Shown: positions 46,472 to 55,586 of the stretch, piece by piece | Numbering within the stretch: the first letter of the stretch is position 1 | How the letters are laid out: the number at the start of each line of letters is the position of its first letter | NCBI GenBank assembly: GCA_944322585.1 | Contig: CALUPB010000003.1 | Coordinates: 124,001-188,000 of the forward strand | Origin: an uncultured Bacteroidales bacterium | GTDB lineage: Bacteria; Bacteroidota; Bacteroidia; Bacteroidales; UBA932 | Direction: 5' to 3' | Length of the DNA: 64,000 nt | Notes under the pieces: model-generated | The model's input: the letters and a program-made list of their open reading frames with translations, nothing else | Database searches by the model: none | Told to the model about the DNA's origin: nothing | Position numbers and translations under genes: made by a program

Positions 46472-47116
46472 ATGATAACATTTGAAGAACTTGACACTGC
46501 CAAGAGCAGTGAAAATCTTGTACCTGCAATCATTCAGGACGACACCACTCTGGCAGTCCTCATGCTGGGGTATATGGACAGGGAAGCCTTGGACAAGACC
46601 CGGGAAGAGGGCCGCGTGACATTCTACAGCCGCTCCAAAGGCAGACTATGGACCAAAGGCGAAACCAGCGGCAATTTCCTGGATGTGGTGTCAATAGCCA
46701 AGGACTGCGATTCGGATACCCTCCTGATAAGGGTAATCCCGCACGGCCCTGTCTGCCACACCGGAACCGTAAGCTGCTTCGCATCCCCTGAAACGCGCAA
46801 ATCGGTAACGGAAGGAGGGACAGAACATTACACAGAAGGCTTCATCCGCCGTCTGCAACAGATCATCCGCCGGCGCCATGCGGAAATGCCGGAAGGTTCC
46901 TACACTTCGAAGCTCTTCAACAGGGGTGTCAACAAAATCGCCCAGAAAGTAGGGGAAGAGGCGGTCGAGACTGTCATCGAAGCGGTCGCAGGGAACAGGG
47001 AGGCCATGATATATGAGGCTTCAGACCTTATCTATCATCTTCTTGTCCTCCTCGAGGCCACCGGATGCTCTATCTCCGACCTCGAAAAGGAACTGGAGCG
47101 CAGGCATAAACAATAA
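46472..47116 (+). CDS. hisIE: Bifunctional phosphoribosyl-AMP cyclohydrolase / phosphoribosyl-ATP pyrophosphatase
   Basis: 214 residues. The N-terminal PRA-CH domain has LMLGYMDREALDKT, FYSRSKGRLWTKGETSG and the metal/cysteine motifs DCDSDTLLIRV and GPVCHTG. The C-terminal PRA-PH domain has GEEAVETVIEAVAGN and YEASDLIYHLLVLL. Start at 46472 (MITFEELD) matches the family. Last gene of the his operon. Confidence 0.96.
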   Translation: MITFEELDTAKSSENLVPAIIQDDTTLAVLMLGYMDREALDKTREEGRVTFYSRSKGRLWTKGETSGNFLDVVSIAKDCDSDTLLIRVIPHGPVCHTGTVSCFASPETRKSVTEGGTEHYTEGFIRRLQQIIRRRHAEMPEGSYTSKLFNRGVNKIAQKVGEEAVETVIEAVAGNREAMIYEASDLIYHLLVLLEATGCSISDLEKELERRHKQ

Positions 47117-47133
47117 TGTGATCATACTCTATC

Positions 47134-47168
47134 CCGCCCTTGTACCTCAGCAGACAGGACAAGGGCGG
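47134..47168. terminator. Hairpin between convergent hisIE and fabG
   Basis: A perfect 10-bp stem CCGCCCTTGT (47134-47143) with ACAAGGGCGG (47159-47168), 15-nt loop. Neither side has a T tract, so intrinsic termination is uncertain; it may stabilise 3' ends of both converging messages. Confidence 0.5.
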
Positions 47169-47185
47169 TCGAATTCCCATTGCCC

Positions 47186-47914
47186 TTATGAATACAGGCC
47201 GCCATTGATGGAAATGCATTCTCCCGTAATGTAGGACGCTTCTTCAGAAGCCAGAAAGCCTACAAGGGCCGCAACTTCCTCCGGTTCTCCGAAACGGTTC
47301 ATCGGAATGGTCTTTTTCAGTTCAGCCTCGTCCAACCCCTCTACCATATCAGTCCTGACAAAACCGGGAGCCACGGCATTCACTGTCACGCCCTTGCGCC
47401 CGACCTCCTGGGCCAGAGCCTTGGTGGCTGCTATCAGGCCGCCTTTTGCCGCAGAATAGTTGCACTGTCCCGGCAGTCCTTTCAGGCCTGAAAGGGAAGC
47501 CATATTGATGATACGGCCGTATTTCCTGACCAGCATGGGCTTAAGGACGGGCCGGGTGACATTGTAGAAGGCATCGAGGCTTGTCGAGATGACCTTTGTC
47601 CAGTCTTCCTGCTCCATCCAGAGCATGAGGTTGTCTTTCCTGACACCGGCATTGTTCACCAGTACTTCGATATATGTGTCCGGATGGGCATCCTGCCATC
47701 CTTCTATGGCCGATACGGCTGCCGCATTGTCGCCCACATCGAATTTGAGGAGTTCTCCCGTACTCCCGGCCTCTGTTATGAGATCTATTGTTTTCCGGGC
47801 TTCAGCATCATTGGAGACATAGTTCACAATGACATGATATCCCATCCTTGCAAGCCTGACGCATACGGCCCGGCCTATTCCCCGGCTTCCGCCGGTCACT
47901 AATGCACACTTCAT
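47186..47914 (-). CDS. 3-oxoacyl-ACP reductase (FabG-like SDR)
   Basis: 242 residues, short-chain dehydrogenase/reductase: NAD(P) motif GGSRGIGRAV, NNAGVRKDN, catalytic Ser in NMASLSGLKG and YSAAKGG for Tyr and Lys. It is the last gene of a minus-strand set with a ketosynthase, two dehydratases and a CrtI-like oxidoreductase, so it probably acts in that pathway and not as the housekeeping FabG. Confidence 0.9.
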   Translation of the reverse strand: MKCALVTGGSRGIGRAVCVRLARMGYHVIVNYVSNDAEARKTIDLITEAGSTGELLKFDVGDNAAAVSAIEGWQDAHPDTYIEVLVNNAGVRKDNLMLWMEQEDWTKVISTSLDAFYNVTRPVLKPMLVRKYGRIINMASLSGLKGLPGQCNYSAAKGGLIAATKALAQEVGRKGVTVNAVAPGFVRTDMVEGLDEAELKKTIPMNRFGEPEEVAALVGFLASEEASYITGECISINGGLYS

Positions 47915-47929
47915 AATATAATTTCAGTT

Positions 47930-49411
47930 CTACAATTGCAGGATTTCCGATGCAAGGGCGGACATCCCGATGATTTCGGCGCAGGTCAAGACCGAAGTCA
48001 TAGACACTCCGAGCATTCCGTGCAGATTGAGACTCTGCCCTGTCATAAGCAGGTTCGGAAACGGAGTCCTCGGTGTCAATACCGTTGTCATGGGGCTTTT
48101 CCAGTCCTTCCTTATCCCATATGCCGACCCTTCCGGTTCACAGAGATAACTGCTGTATGACAATGGAGTGCTTGTATATACCCTGTCCACCGCATCTCCA
48201 AGTCCCGGCACACGCCGTTCAGCCAGACGGATACATTCCTCTGTCCTGTCCCGTTTGAACCGCACATAGTCTTCGCCTCTGTGTCCGGAAGGCAGTCCGG
48301 ACCATTTCTCCACCTCGCTCCACCACATGGGAGTCAGCAGGTCAAGACTGATTGCATTGTCCGAGCCGTCATAAGGGACAGCCCAGTTGACGAGGACACT
48401 GTCTGTCCTGCCCGGTTCAGGCCTCCACAGGTCAGTTCCGGCTCTGTGCACATATATGTTCCTGTTCACATACGGCAAAGCTCCCGGTTTAAGTCTTATA
48501 TTGGCGGTAAACATACCGTATGTGTTCTCCATGGAGGAAATCCTGTGTCTGTACACCTTACGCAGAGCCCTTGTCTCTTCCACCAGGGCGACTGTGGCCG
48601 ACGGGTGAATGTCGGATATGACCCAGTCGGCTTCCAGCACCTCTCCCCCGTTCACAACGACCTCGGCCACCTTTCCTCCTTTCTCCCTAATGGCAGTCAC
48701 TTCAGCATCTGTTCTGACATTACCTCCCATCTTCCTGATGCTCTCCACAAGGGAATCCGCTATCTGCGACCCTCCGCCGCGAAGTCTCCATGCACTGCAT
48801 ATGAACGAGTCGTTGATCTGCGCAAAGACATAAAGAGGCAGGGATTCGGCATTGAGTTCCATCTTCAGCGATGTGCCGGACAATACCTGCCTGAGCAACG
48901 GGTCGGATACCGTTGCGTTCAGGAATTCATATGCAGACTTCGCAAAAAGGGGACCGGATATGAAACCGCCGGCATCACGGGACATAAAAATGTCGAAGAT
49001 ACGGTTTCCGACATCTTCCAGGAAATCCGTATATTTCAGAATGGCTTCTTTCTCATGCGGGAAACATTCGGTCAGACGTTCTGCAAATCTTCTGTGCCCG
49101 CTTGCAAAAGGGAAAGCCCTGTCCCCTATGACGACTTCATCGGCACATTCCGGATCAAGCTGCTTCCAAGGAAGGGACATGAGGCCGAAATAACTGAACA
49201 GTCTGTTCAACGGCTCCCCGTCACCGAGCCCGCCGGCATAATGGAAACCGGTATCGAACAGCGCCCTCCCCCTGACATAAGTCTGCAGACATCCTCCCGT
49301 ATGGTTACTCTGCTCCAGGACAGTCACTTCCAGCCCGTGCCTGGCAAGGATGTAACCGCATTCAAGGCCTCCGAGACCGCTTCCTATTATGATTGCCGAC
49401 CCGTCCATCAT
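47930..49411 (-). CDS. CrtI/phytoene-desaturase-like FAD oxidoreductase
   Basis: 493 residues. FAD-binding Rossmann motif IIIGSGLGGLECGYILARHGLEVTVLEQ at the N-terminus, then GGCLQTY and a C-terminal FAD-contact region (PNLLMTGQSLNLHGMLGVSMTSVLT). Such all-trans-retinol-reductase/CrtI-like proteins occur in aryl-polyene and flexirubin loci. Its start overlaps the dehydratase stop by 4 nt, which shows coupling. Confidence 0.85.
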   Translation of the reverse strand: MMDGSAIIIGSGLGGLECGYILARHGLEVTVLEQSNHTGGCLQTYVRGRALFDTGFHYAGGLGDGEPLNRLFSYFGLMSLPWKQLDPECADEVVIGDRAFPFASGHRRFAERLTECFPHEKEAILKYTDFLEDVGNRIFDIFMSRDAGGFISGPLFAKSAYEFLNATVSDPLLRQVLSGTSLKMELNAESLPLYVFAQINDSFICSAWRLRGGGSQIADSLVESIRKMGGNVRTDAEVTAIREKGGKVAEVVVNGGEVLEADWVISDIHPSATVALVEETRALRKVYRHRISSMENTYGMFTANIRLKPGALPYVNRNIYVHRAGTDLWRPEPGRTDSVLVNWAVPYDGSDNAISLDLLTPMWWSEVEKWSGLPSGHRGEDYVRFKRDRTEECIRLAERRVPGLGDAVDRVYTSTPLSYSSYLCEPEGSAYGIRKDWKSPMTTVLTPRTPFPNLLMTGQSLNLHGMLGVSMTSVLTCAEIIGMSALASEILQL

Positions 49412-49926
49412 CTGTCACAGCCAACAGTCACCGTCTCCTCCCGACAGGGGTTCTGCAGGATATATACGGACGCCTTAATGGAAAGACAGACAGTGCCGTC
49501 ATGGACTATCGACGCCTTCAGCCAGGCAGTCCTGCCGCCGTGCTCCGGAAACGATCCGGGGGCAAATCCGGACTCCTGCCCTGAAGAGGTCCCAAGGGCA
49601 GCGCCGGGAACATCCGACCATGCCATGGAAACACGGACCTCAAGCAGGGGACATGTCTGCGGGGAAACAAGCGCAGTGAACCTGCACTGCCGTATCTCTC
49701 CGACAGCCAATTTCCGTCCAAAACCGGAAACGGCACATTCCCTTTCCGCACATTCGAGTACCATCTGTATACTGCATACTCCCGGTGATACCGGATTACC
49801 GGGGAAATGCCCCATATAGACTTCACAGTCCGGATTGAGAGAGACCGTGTAGACTGCCCAGTCATCCTCTCTCCTGACAGACAGCACATTATAGTAATTG
49901 TTCAGCATACCGACATCATTCTGCAA
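49408..49926 (-). CDS. Hot-dog-fold 3-hydroxyacyl-ACP dehydratase-like protein
   Basis: 172 residues. The FabZ/FabA-type motif GHFPGNPVSPGVCSIQMVLE contains the catalytic His and the helix that normally bears Glu. A G/S/E/P-rich segment (about 109-135) interrupts the second half of the fold. ATG at 49908 is an alternative start. Confidence 0.78.
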   Translation of the reverse strand: MQNDVGMLNNYYNVLSVRREDDWAVYTVSLNPDCEVYMGHFPGNPVSPGVCSIQMVLECAERECAVSGFGRKLAVGEIRQCRFTALVSPQTCPLLEVRVSMAWSDVPGAALGTSSGQESGFAPGSFPEHGGRTAWLKASIVHDGTVCLSIKASVYILQNPCREETVTVGCDR

Positions 49927-49950
49927 ACCGATGTTTTACCGTATCCGGCT

Positions 49951-50508
49951 TCATTCAATCCGGTCATCTTCCTGCTCCTTGATGAAAATCTTCATCTGCC
50001 CGGATGCTGCCGGCACACATGTACCGTGCCCCGGAAGACTTTCCTTTCCGCTATCATTCCGGGACATCAGCCCGGATATGCCGTCACAGACCGGAAACGG
50101 ATCATGACGGCTGTCTCCACTCTTAAAGGAAAACACTTCCGCCGAAAAAAGAGACATCCCTGCCGCACTGCCGAGAAGCCTGAGTACAGTATACAGTCTT
50201 TCTCCGACTTCAGGCATCCGGAAGATCCTGAATTTCTTCACTTCCGCGATATAGCCGGTTTCCGGCGTCAGTCCCCGGACGAAAGCCCCGTAACCGGCAA
50301 ATACAGCAGCAGACTGAGCCACGTGCTCTATAAGGCCCGGCGCCGTGAACTTTCCGTCTTCCACAAAAATATTATCCGTAAGGACATCAAGTCCTGTTTC
50401 CGCCCCTTCCCTGTCATAACGGTATAAAGCATCTACCATTACAATGGGCGGACGTTGAGGGATCAGTTCATAAATCCGTTCTCCCGAAAAGAGAGGGTCA
50501 TTCTCCAT
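49951..50508 (-). CDS. ApeP/FabZ-like dehydratase with a low-complexity insert
   Basis: 185 residues. The N-terminal LIPQRPPIVMVDAL and later GLIEHVAQSAAVFAGYGA resemble ApeP-type 3-hydroxyacyl-ACP dehydratases of aryl-polyene clusters. The usual FabZ catalytic His (PHR) is Gln here (PQR). Before the last strand (QMKIFIKE) a hydrophilic stretch (about 129-168) extends the protein. A 141-nt gap separates it from the ketosynthase gene. Confidence 0.72.
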   Translation of the reverse strand: MENDPLFSGERIYELIPQRPPIVMVDALYRYDREGAETGLDVLTDNIFVEDGKFTAPGLIEHVAQSAAVFAGYGAFVRGLTPETGYIAEVKKFRIFRMPEVGERLYTVLRLLGSAAGMSLFSAEVFSFKSGDSRHDPFPVCDGISGLMSRNDSGKESLPGHGTCVPAASGQMKIFIKEQEDDRIE

Positions 50509-50649
50509 TACCGGTTATCTTTTCAATGAATTCCTGTTTCCAATATTGCCTGTACTCGATTATCCGCAATATACATCAGTTTCCGTCCACCCCCACACGG
50601 TATATTCCCGCCGTATGTTGTCCTGACCGCAAGCCGGTGCAGCATACGG

Positions 50650-51870
50650 CTAAAGATCCCGTATTATCAGAGTCGAGTTGGTGCCTCCGAACCCGAAAGA
50701 ATTGGACAGGAATGTGTCGAACTTCTTCTCTATCGTACGGGACGGTATAAGCAGGTGGCACGAATCTTCATCGGGATTCTCGAAATTGATATTCCCGGCA
50801 ATGAAGCCGTTCTTCATCATGAGCATAGAATATATCACCTCGCTCGCGCCTGCCATCCACATTTCATGTCCTGTCTGGCTCTTGGTGCTGGTGACCGTTA
50901 CAGCCTTTTCTCCGAAAACATTGTATATCGCCTTCGCTTCGTTCGCATCCCCCACACGGGTGGAAGTCGCATGGGCATTGACATAACCTATCTCTCTGAT
51001 ACCGATACCGGACATCTTTATCGCCATCTCAAGCGAACGCACCGGCCCGTCCACATTCGGAGAAGATATGTGGTCTCCGTTCGACGAAAAGCCGTAGCCG
51101 AGCACCTCCGCCAGGACCGGAGCCCCACGGCGGACTGCAGTATCATAATTCTCAAGGATAACGGTAGCGGCGCCACCTCCCGGCACAAGGCCGTCACGGT
51201 CCCGGTCGAACGGCCGGCTGGCCTTCAGGGGCTCGTCTTCCCTGACTGAAAATGCGGATATGCCGTCGAATGAGCCTACCGCGAACGGATTGACCTCCTG
51301 TGCCCCTCCGCAGACTACCATATCCTGCAGACCGTTCTGTATCAGCAGGGCACCGAGACCTATGGCATGGGATCCGCTTGCGCATGCCCCGGAAACAGTG
51401 AAATTTATACCTTTAAGGCCGAATATGCACCCGAGATTCATCGTCACCGTAGAGTTCATCGACTGGAAAATCGCTCCGCTTCCGCAAAGCGTCGTATCTT
51501 TCTTTTCCCGCATCGTATCGGCGGCCTTGACTACGGGTTCTGCGGAACTGTCATTCCCGTAAAGGAGCCCGACCTCGTGAGTATCAAGATATTCCTGATC
51601 GACCCCGGCATTCTTCAGGGCATCGGATGTTGCACAGTAGGCGTATTTTGCCTGCTCGGGCATGTATACCCTTCTGGAACGGCTGAGCACGCCCTTCAGA
51701 TCCGGGATATCAATCCTTGCAGTCAGAGCCGAGCGGAATCCCATTTCTTTTCTCTCCCGGTCAAATACTATCCCCGACTTGCCGTCATACAGGGCATCCC
51801 TTACCTCGTCAAGGGTCTTGCCAAGGCAGGAATATATTCCCATACCTGTTATTACAACTCTGTTCTGCAT
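50650..51870 (-). CDS. Beta-ketoacyl-ACP synthase (FabB/FabF family)
   Basis: 406 residues with the full Cys-His-His triad: Cys163 in GACASGSHAI, His300 in VNAHATST, His335 in SQTGHEMWMAGA, and the C-terminal FGFGGTNSTLI. First gene of the set (-7 box at 51921). No acyl carrier protein, acyl-CoA ligase or ammonia lyase lies in the window, so the product cannot be assigned. Confidence 0.9.
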   Translation of the reverse strand: MQNRVVITGMGIYSCLGKTLDEVRDALYDGKSGIVFDRERKEMGFRSALTARIDIPDLKGVLSRSRRVYMPEQAKYAYCATSDALKNAGVDQEYLDTHEVGLLYGNDSSAEPVVKAADTMREKKDTTLCGSGAIFQSMNSTVTMNLGCIFGLKGINFTVSGACASGSHAIGLGALLIQNGLQDMVVCGGAQEVNPFAVGSFDGISAFSVREDEPLKASRPFDRDRDGLVPGGGAATVILENYDTAVRRGAPVLAEVLGYGFSSNGDHISSPNVDGPVRSLEMAIKMSGIGIREIGYVNAHATSTRVGDANEAKAIYNVFGEKAVTVTSTKSQTGHEMWMAGASEVIYSMLMMKNGFIAGNINFENPDEDSCHLLIPSRTIEKKFDTFLSNSFGFGGTNSTLIIRDL

Positions 51871-51920
51871 AAATGATTATGATAAGGGCCGGTTCCGGCG
51901 TCCTGCATCTTCAAACGGCG

Positions 51921-51928
51921 CAAATATA
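51921..51928 (-). promoter_or_regulatory. -7 box of the ketosynthase operon
   Basis: TATATTTG on the minus strand, about 50 nt upstream of the ketosynthase ATG. Confidence 0.5.
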
Positions 51929-52007
51929 GCAAAAATTTGCCGATGCGGACAAAACCCCCGAGTCGGAGTCAAGGCTCTGCCAACCGGAGAAGCACGGAGA
52001 CATAGTG

Positions 52008-54812
52008 TTATCTGACATCGAAATTCGAAAGAAGCTGCAGATAATCGTCTGGCGGCGTCTCGTCCGGCAACAAAGGATTCAGGACAGTATACTGCGTACT
52101 GCCCACCCCGTCTATAACGGATGCATTCTTCAGCCATGTCTCCATCATAAGCATCTCTGCCTGCTTTTCTTCAGTCATGGCCTTGACCAAAGCCGTGCAT
52201 TCCTTCACCACATCCCGGCAGGCCTTGAGGATTCTGCCGTAGGCTATTGCCCTGAGACCGAGTTCCGGCAGTCCGAGATTTGCATTGGCGTATGCAAGAT
52301 TGAGATTCACCAGATCGATATTCAACTCCCTCAATCTTTTCATTTCTTCGGCACAGGCCTGATACTCCTGCCTGATATCGATATAGTCACCGTCATTCAG
52401 TCTGTCCTCATCGTCAATCCTTATGGATATGGCCTTGCACGTCTCTCCCGAAGCGGTTTCAAGATAGGTCGTATATATCTTGTACACAGGCTCGGTATCT
52501 TCTAACAGCCGCGCAGTCTCCGAATACGCCGTCGTGCAGTCCGATATGTAGGCATCCACGTTCTGTGACCCTGAAAAATCCGGACGTTCCCACCGGATGG
52601 AGAGACTCTTGTCCGTATGCGGCGGTTCCGTCACCACGCTTTCGGACAACCGGGCCGCTTTCGGGATATCCATTGGAAGGACATCCTTGGTCAGTCTGAT
52701 GTCGTAAAATACATACTGTCCTGAAGTATTGTACGTATTGGCAAGCCAGAACATCAGCTGTTCGCACCCGTTTATCGGGACCGTAACGGTCTGGGGTTCC
52801 ATGGTTTCATATACGGTAAGTTCGGCGACTACCTTCTGGTCCGCACCGATAAGGAGCGTCTCCTTGTAGTCGGATTTCGTCTCCGCAAACGGGCGGTAGC
52901 AGGCCACCGTGAAAGTCAGGCTGTTGTATTCTCCGTAGGTATTGAATGCCGCACATGAATTCTCTATGGCATTGCCGCCTGCCGCGAGCATCAGGAATGC
53001 CGCTGCCCCTATAAGGGTACTTCCTACGACAGCTCCGCCCACAGCCGCTCCGGCTGCGACAAAAGCCGAACCGACCGCCGCTCCCCCTATCGCCCCGGCC
53101 ATTGCATTGTCCGTCCCGGAAAGGACACCGTGGTCAAGAGAGAAATGCACACTGGTCTGAAGGATAAAACCCTTGTTGATCCGGCTGCCGTCAGGCATTT
53201 CGAAATATCTTCTCTGCGTACTTCCGTCATAGAATATCCTGTCCCGTTCATCTTCCTTGGTACTGACATAGTGCAGATACGGTGCTCCGAGATCTATCAG
53301 GTCCGTCTCGTACGGACATTCCGGTTCGGGATGCACGAAAAGATCATTCTCTACAGGCTCCCCTCTGTACACGACAATGTCCGCTATGCCGTACGCCCCG
53401 ACATTGAGATTGCCGGAGCCGCCGTTCTCGAACCGCAGTTTCCGGCATCTGCCTATCGGAAGAGTGAAATGCTGATTGGGATATGTGGCCTTCATCGGAG
53501 CTTCGAGAACAAGCCTGTCGTCGGCATATACCCTTATCACATCATTGGTCATCGCCCAGCTCTTGCCTACATACCCTGCAGTGAAACTCACATAATCGAA
53601 TTCATTCCCGAGATCGAAAACAGCGTATGAAACTATATTGTCATTCCAGAAATCCGCCTTCTCGAAAAGGACAAAGCCTTCACTGAACTTCGTCCCGCCC
53701 ATCGAGAATGTTATGTGATCCGATTTTCCGTCGTAAACCTGATGGGCAATCTGCCCTCCTACCGCATACGGCGGGATATTGGAGACCAGTTTGCAGACAT
53801 CCGGCAGAGCCCTGAGCTTCGGATTGATGTCATCGGCCGGCAGCCCGTCCTGTTCCGGGTCAAAAACGCCCTCCGGATAAAGTACTGCATCGACTATGGC
53901 GGCATACATGCTCTGGTCGGACTGCTCAGTATGGATTGACAGCTGACTGCATCCCTTGACATCCAACACTATACGTTTGGCGATATCCGTCTGAGAGATC
54001 TCGTATTCATGGATGATCTTCCCGTCCGCCTTTATCGTTATCCATCCTTTCCCTCCGCTGCTTTTGTCGTTGTCCACCGGACCGGCAAGCAGGCTTAGCT
54101 TTTCATACTGCCCGCGCAGATTGAAGTAGGAAGCTCCAGGCTGCACTCCGATGAAAGCCATTTCCATATTGCAGACCACACCGTAATGGTATTTGTTCCC
54201 GTTGACATAGACTGTCTTGTACTCCAGGTCGGGCGCTACACAGAAATGGTTGTACTGGGCATACGGTTTAAGATCCTTTACAAGCTGTGTCTTTACAGGC
54301 GGCTCACTGATGACATTCCCTGTCTCCACCGGATTTTCGCCCGCCTTCCACAGAGTAGCCTCGGCAAAGCCTATCGCATCCTCGCCCTTGACTATTGAAA
54401 ACTCAAGTTCATCCACACCCGTTATGTCCAAAGTCATCCTCCGGGGCACGTCGTATTTCCGGACTATCTCATCGGCGATTTTCTTCCCGTCTGCATATAC
54501 GGTGACTACGGCAGGCTCATTGTCAAATGATTCGGGATCATATATGCGTCCGAGGACAAACATTATGGTATCATATCCGCCTCCGAGACGGAATGTTGCG
54601 TGTCCTGGCTTGTACGGAGCGAGAGTACTGCCGACCGTAAAACCGTTCCGCCAATCCAGCCCGCCGGTCAGATTCATCCTGGCCGCGCCTTTATATGCCT
54701 TGTACGCATAGGAATTTACAGGAGAAGCGATGTCGACAAGATATCTTGTCTGTGCATGGGCTACGACAGCAGACGCAGCCAGAGCGGCAAGAATGAACAG
54801 TATCCGTTTCAT
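52008..54812 (-). CDS. Exported NPCBM-repeat protein with a Gly/Ala-rich hydrophobic segment
   Basis: 934 residues with a signal peptide (MKRILFILAALAASAVVAHA). Several repeated beta-sandwich units resemble NPCBM/NEW2 domains (YKPGHATFRLGGGYDTIMFVLG; VVTVYADGKKIADEIVRKYDVPRRMTLDITGVDELEF in parts; WITIKADGKIIHEYEIS). The fourth unit is interrupted at about residues 570-616 by a Gly/Ala-rich hydrophobic run (GGAAVGSAFVAAGAAVGGAV) that could insert in a membrane. The C-terminal 200 residues look helical. NPCBM domains bind carbohydrate; role here unknown. Confidence 0.78.
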   Translation of the reverse strand: MKRILFILAALAASAVVAHAQTRYLVDIASPVNSYAYKAYKGAARMNLTGGLDWRNGFTVGSTLAPYKPGHATFRLGGGYDTIMFVLGRIYDPESFDNEPAVVTVYADGKKIADEIVRKYDVPRRMTLDITGVDELEFSIVKGEDAIGFAEATLWKAGENPVETGNVISEPPVKTQLVKDLKPYAQYNHFCVAPDLEYKTVYVNGNKYHYGVVCNMEMAFIGVQPGASYFNLRGQYEKLSLLAGPVDNDKSSGGKGWITIKADGKIIHEYEISQTDIAKRIVLDVKGCSQLSIHTEQSDQSMYAAIVDAVLYPEGVFDPEQDGLPADDINPKLRALPDVCKLVSNIPPYAVGGQIAHQVYDGKSDHITFSMGGTKFSEGFVLFEKADFWNDNIVSYAVFDLGNEFDYVSFTAGYVGKSWAMTNDVIRVYADDRLVLEAPMKATYPNQHFTLPIGRCRKLRFENGGSGNLNVGAYGIADIVVYRGEPVENDLFVHPEPECPYETDLIDLGAPYLHYVSTKEDERDRIFYDGSTQRRYFEMPDGSRINKGFILQTSVHFSLDHGVLSGTDNAMAGAIGGAAVGSAFVAAGAAVGGAVVGSTLIGAAAFLMLAAGGNAIENSCAAFNTYGEYNSLTFTVACYRPFAETKSDYKETLLIGADQKVVAELTVYETMEPQTVTVPINGCEQLMFWLANTYNTSGQYVFYDIRLTKDVLPMDIPKAARLSESVVTEPPHTDKSLSIRWERPDFSGSQNVDAYISDCTTAYSETARLLEDTEPVYKIYTTYLETASGETCKAISIRIDDEDRLNDGDYIDIRQEYQACAEEMKRLRELNIDLVNLNLAYANANLGLPELGLRAIAYGRILKACRDVVKECTALVKAMTEEKQAEMLMMETWLKNASVIDGVGSTQYTVLNPLLPDETPPDDYLQLLSNFDVR

Positions 54813-54871
54813 AATCCGAAGTTTCAGAAGTGAAATATGCGCTTCCCGGGACGGGTGCTCCGGGCCAATTA

Positions 54872-55516
54872 TCAGGACGAAAGGACAATTGCCCTTACAT
54901 CATCGAAATCATGCCGTGCCAGGGCCGAAGGGGAAATCAGGAAATCCAGCACTCCCACATCCATAAAATTGAGGTCGAAATCCTTCCCTCTGCAGGAATC
55001 CACCTGAAGGAGAATCATCCGGTCCTCAAAAGGATGGTCCCATGTTTCCCACGGACGGTGTGACGGCGGGGCAAAGACGGCATGTTCGTCCTGCGTTCCG
55101 GGACGCAGGCTGAAATCAATCCGCAGCTCTCCCGGTAATGACGGATTGCCGTTCCCGTCTGTCAGAACAGCCTCCTCCAGACTGTCACATGTCGGGAAAT
55201 ACATGACTCTTACCGCATCCCGTCCGCTTATGGTTCCTCCTATACAGTCAGTCGCAGCATAATATCCTAAATAATGATCTATTTTCGCGAAAAACGAAAG
55301 CAGACCCGTACGCGGCAGAAACCCGCCGGGATCATACGGTGCAATCTCCTCCATATTTATCTGACACACGAAGAAATACGGGTACTCGTCCCCGTCATCA
55401 TCCGTATAGGACGGATAAGCGCATCCGGCAGGCAGATCCGGATTCCCGAAAAAACGGGATGCCCCGACCGGCAATTTCCCGGACGGTTCCGACAGACGCA
55501 GATAGACAGGATCCAT
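54872..55516 (-). CDS. DUF1963 (YwqG-like) protein
   Basis: 214 residues, cytoplasmic, no signal peptide. Motifs of DUF1963 are GNPDLPAGCAYP, YFFVCQINMEEIAPYD, LPRTGLLSFFAK and the late LLQVDS...DVGVLDFLI. Function unknown. A -7 box at 55543-55550 implies a leader of about 20 nt and supports this start. Confidence 0.8.
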   Translation of the reverse strand: MDPVYLRLSEPSGKLPVGASRFFGNPDLPAGCAYPSYTDDDGDEYPYFFVCQINMEEIAPYDPGGFLPRTGLLSFFAKIDHYLGYYAATDCIGGTISGRDAVRVMYFPTCDSLEEAVLTDGNGNPSLPGELRIDFSLRPGTQDEHAVFAPPSHRPWETWDHPFEDRMILLQVDSCRGKDFDLNFMDVGVLDFLISPSALARHDFDDVRAIVLSS

Positions 55517-55542
55517 GATGAACAGCGGATACGGTTACCCTA

Positions 55543-55550
55543 CAAAGATA
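55543..55550 (-). promoter_or_regulatory. -7 box of the DUF1963 gene
   Basis: TATCTTTG on the minus strand, 27 nt upstream of the ATG at 55516. Confidence 0.5.
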
Positions 55551-55586
55551 GTAAAGTTCACCGAAATTCAGACAATCACCCTCTGT

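Noticed and set aside
48281-49819. Plus-strand open frame of 512 codons
   Set aside because: It runs antisense across the CrtI-like and dehydratase genes, which have clear motifs and an overlapping start/stop. Its translation has no recognisable domain and looks like a reverse-strand shadow of GC-rich codons.
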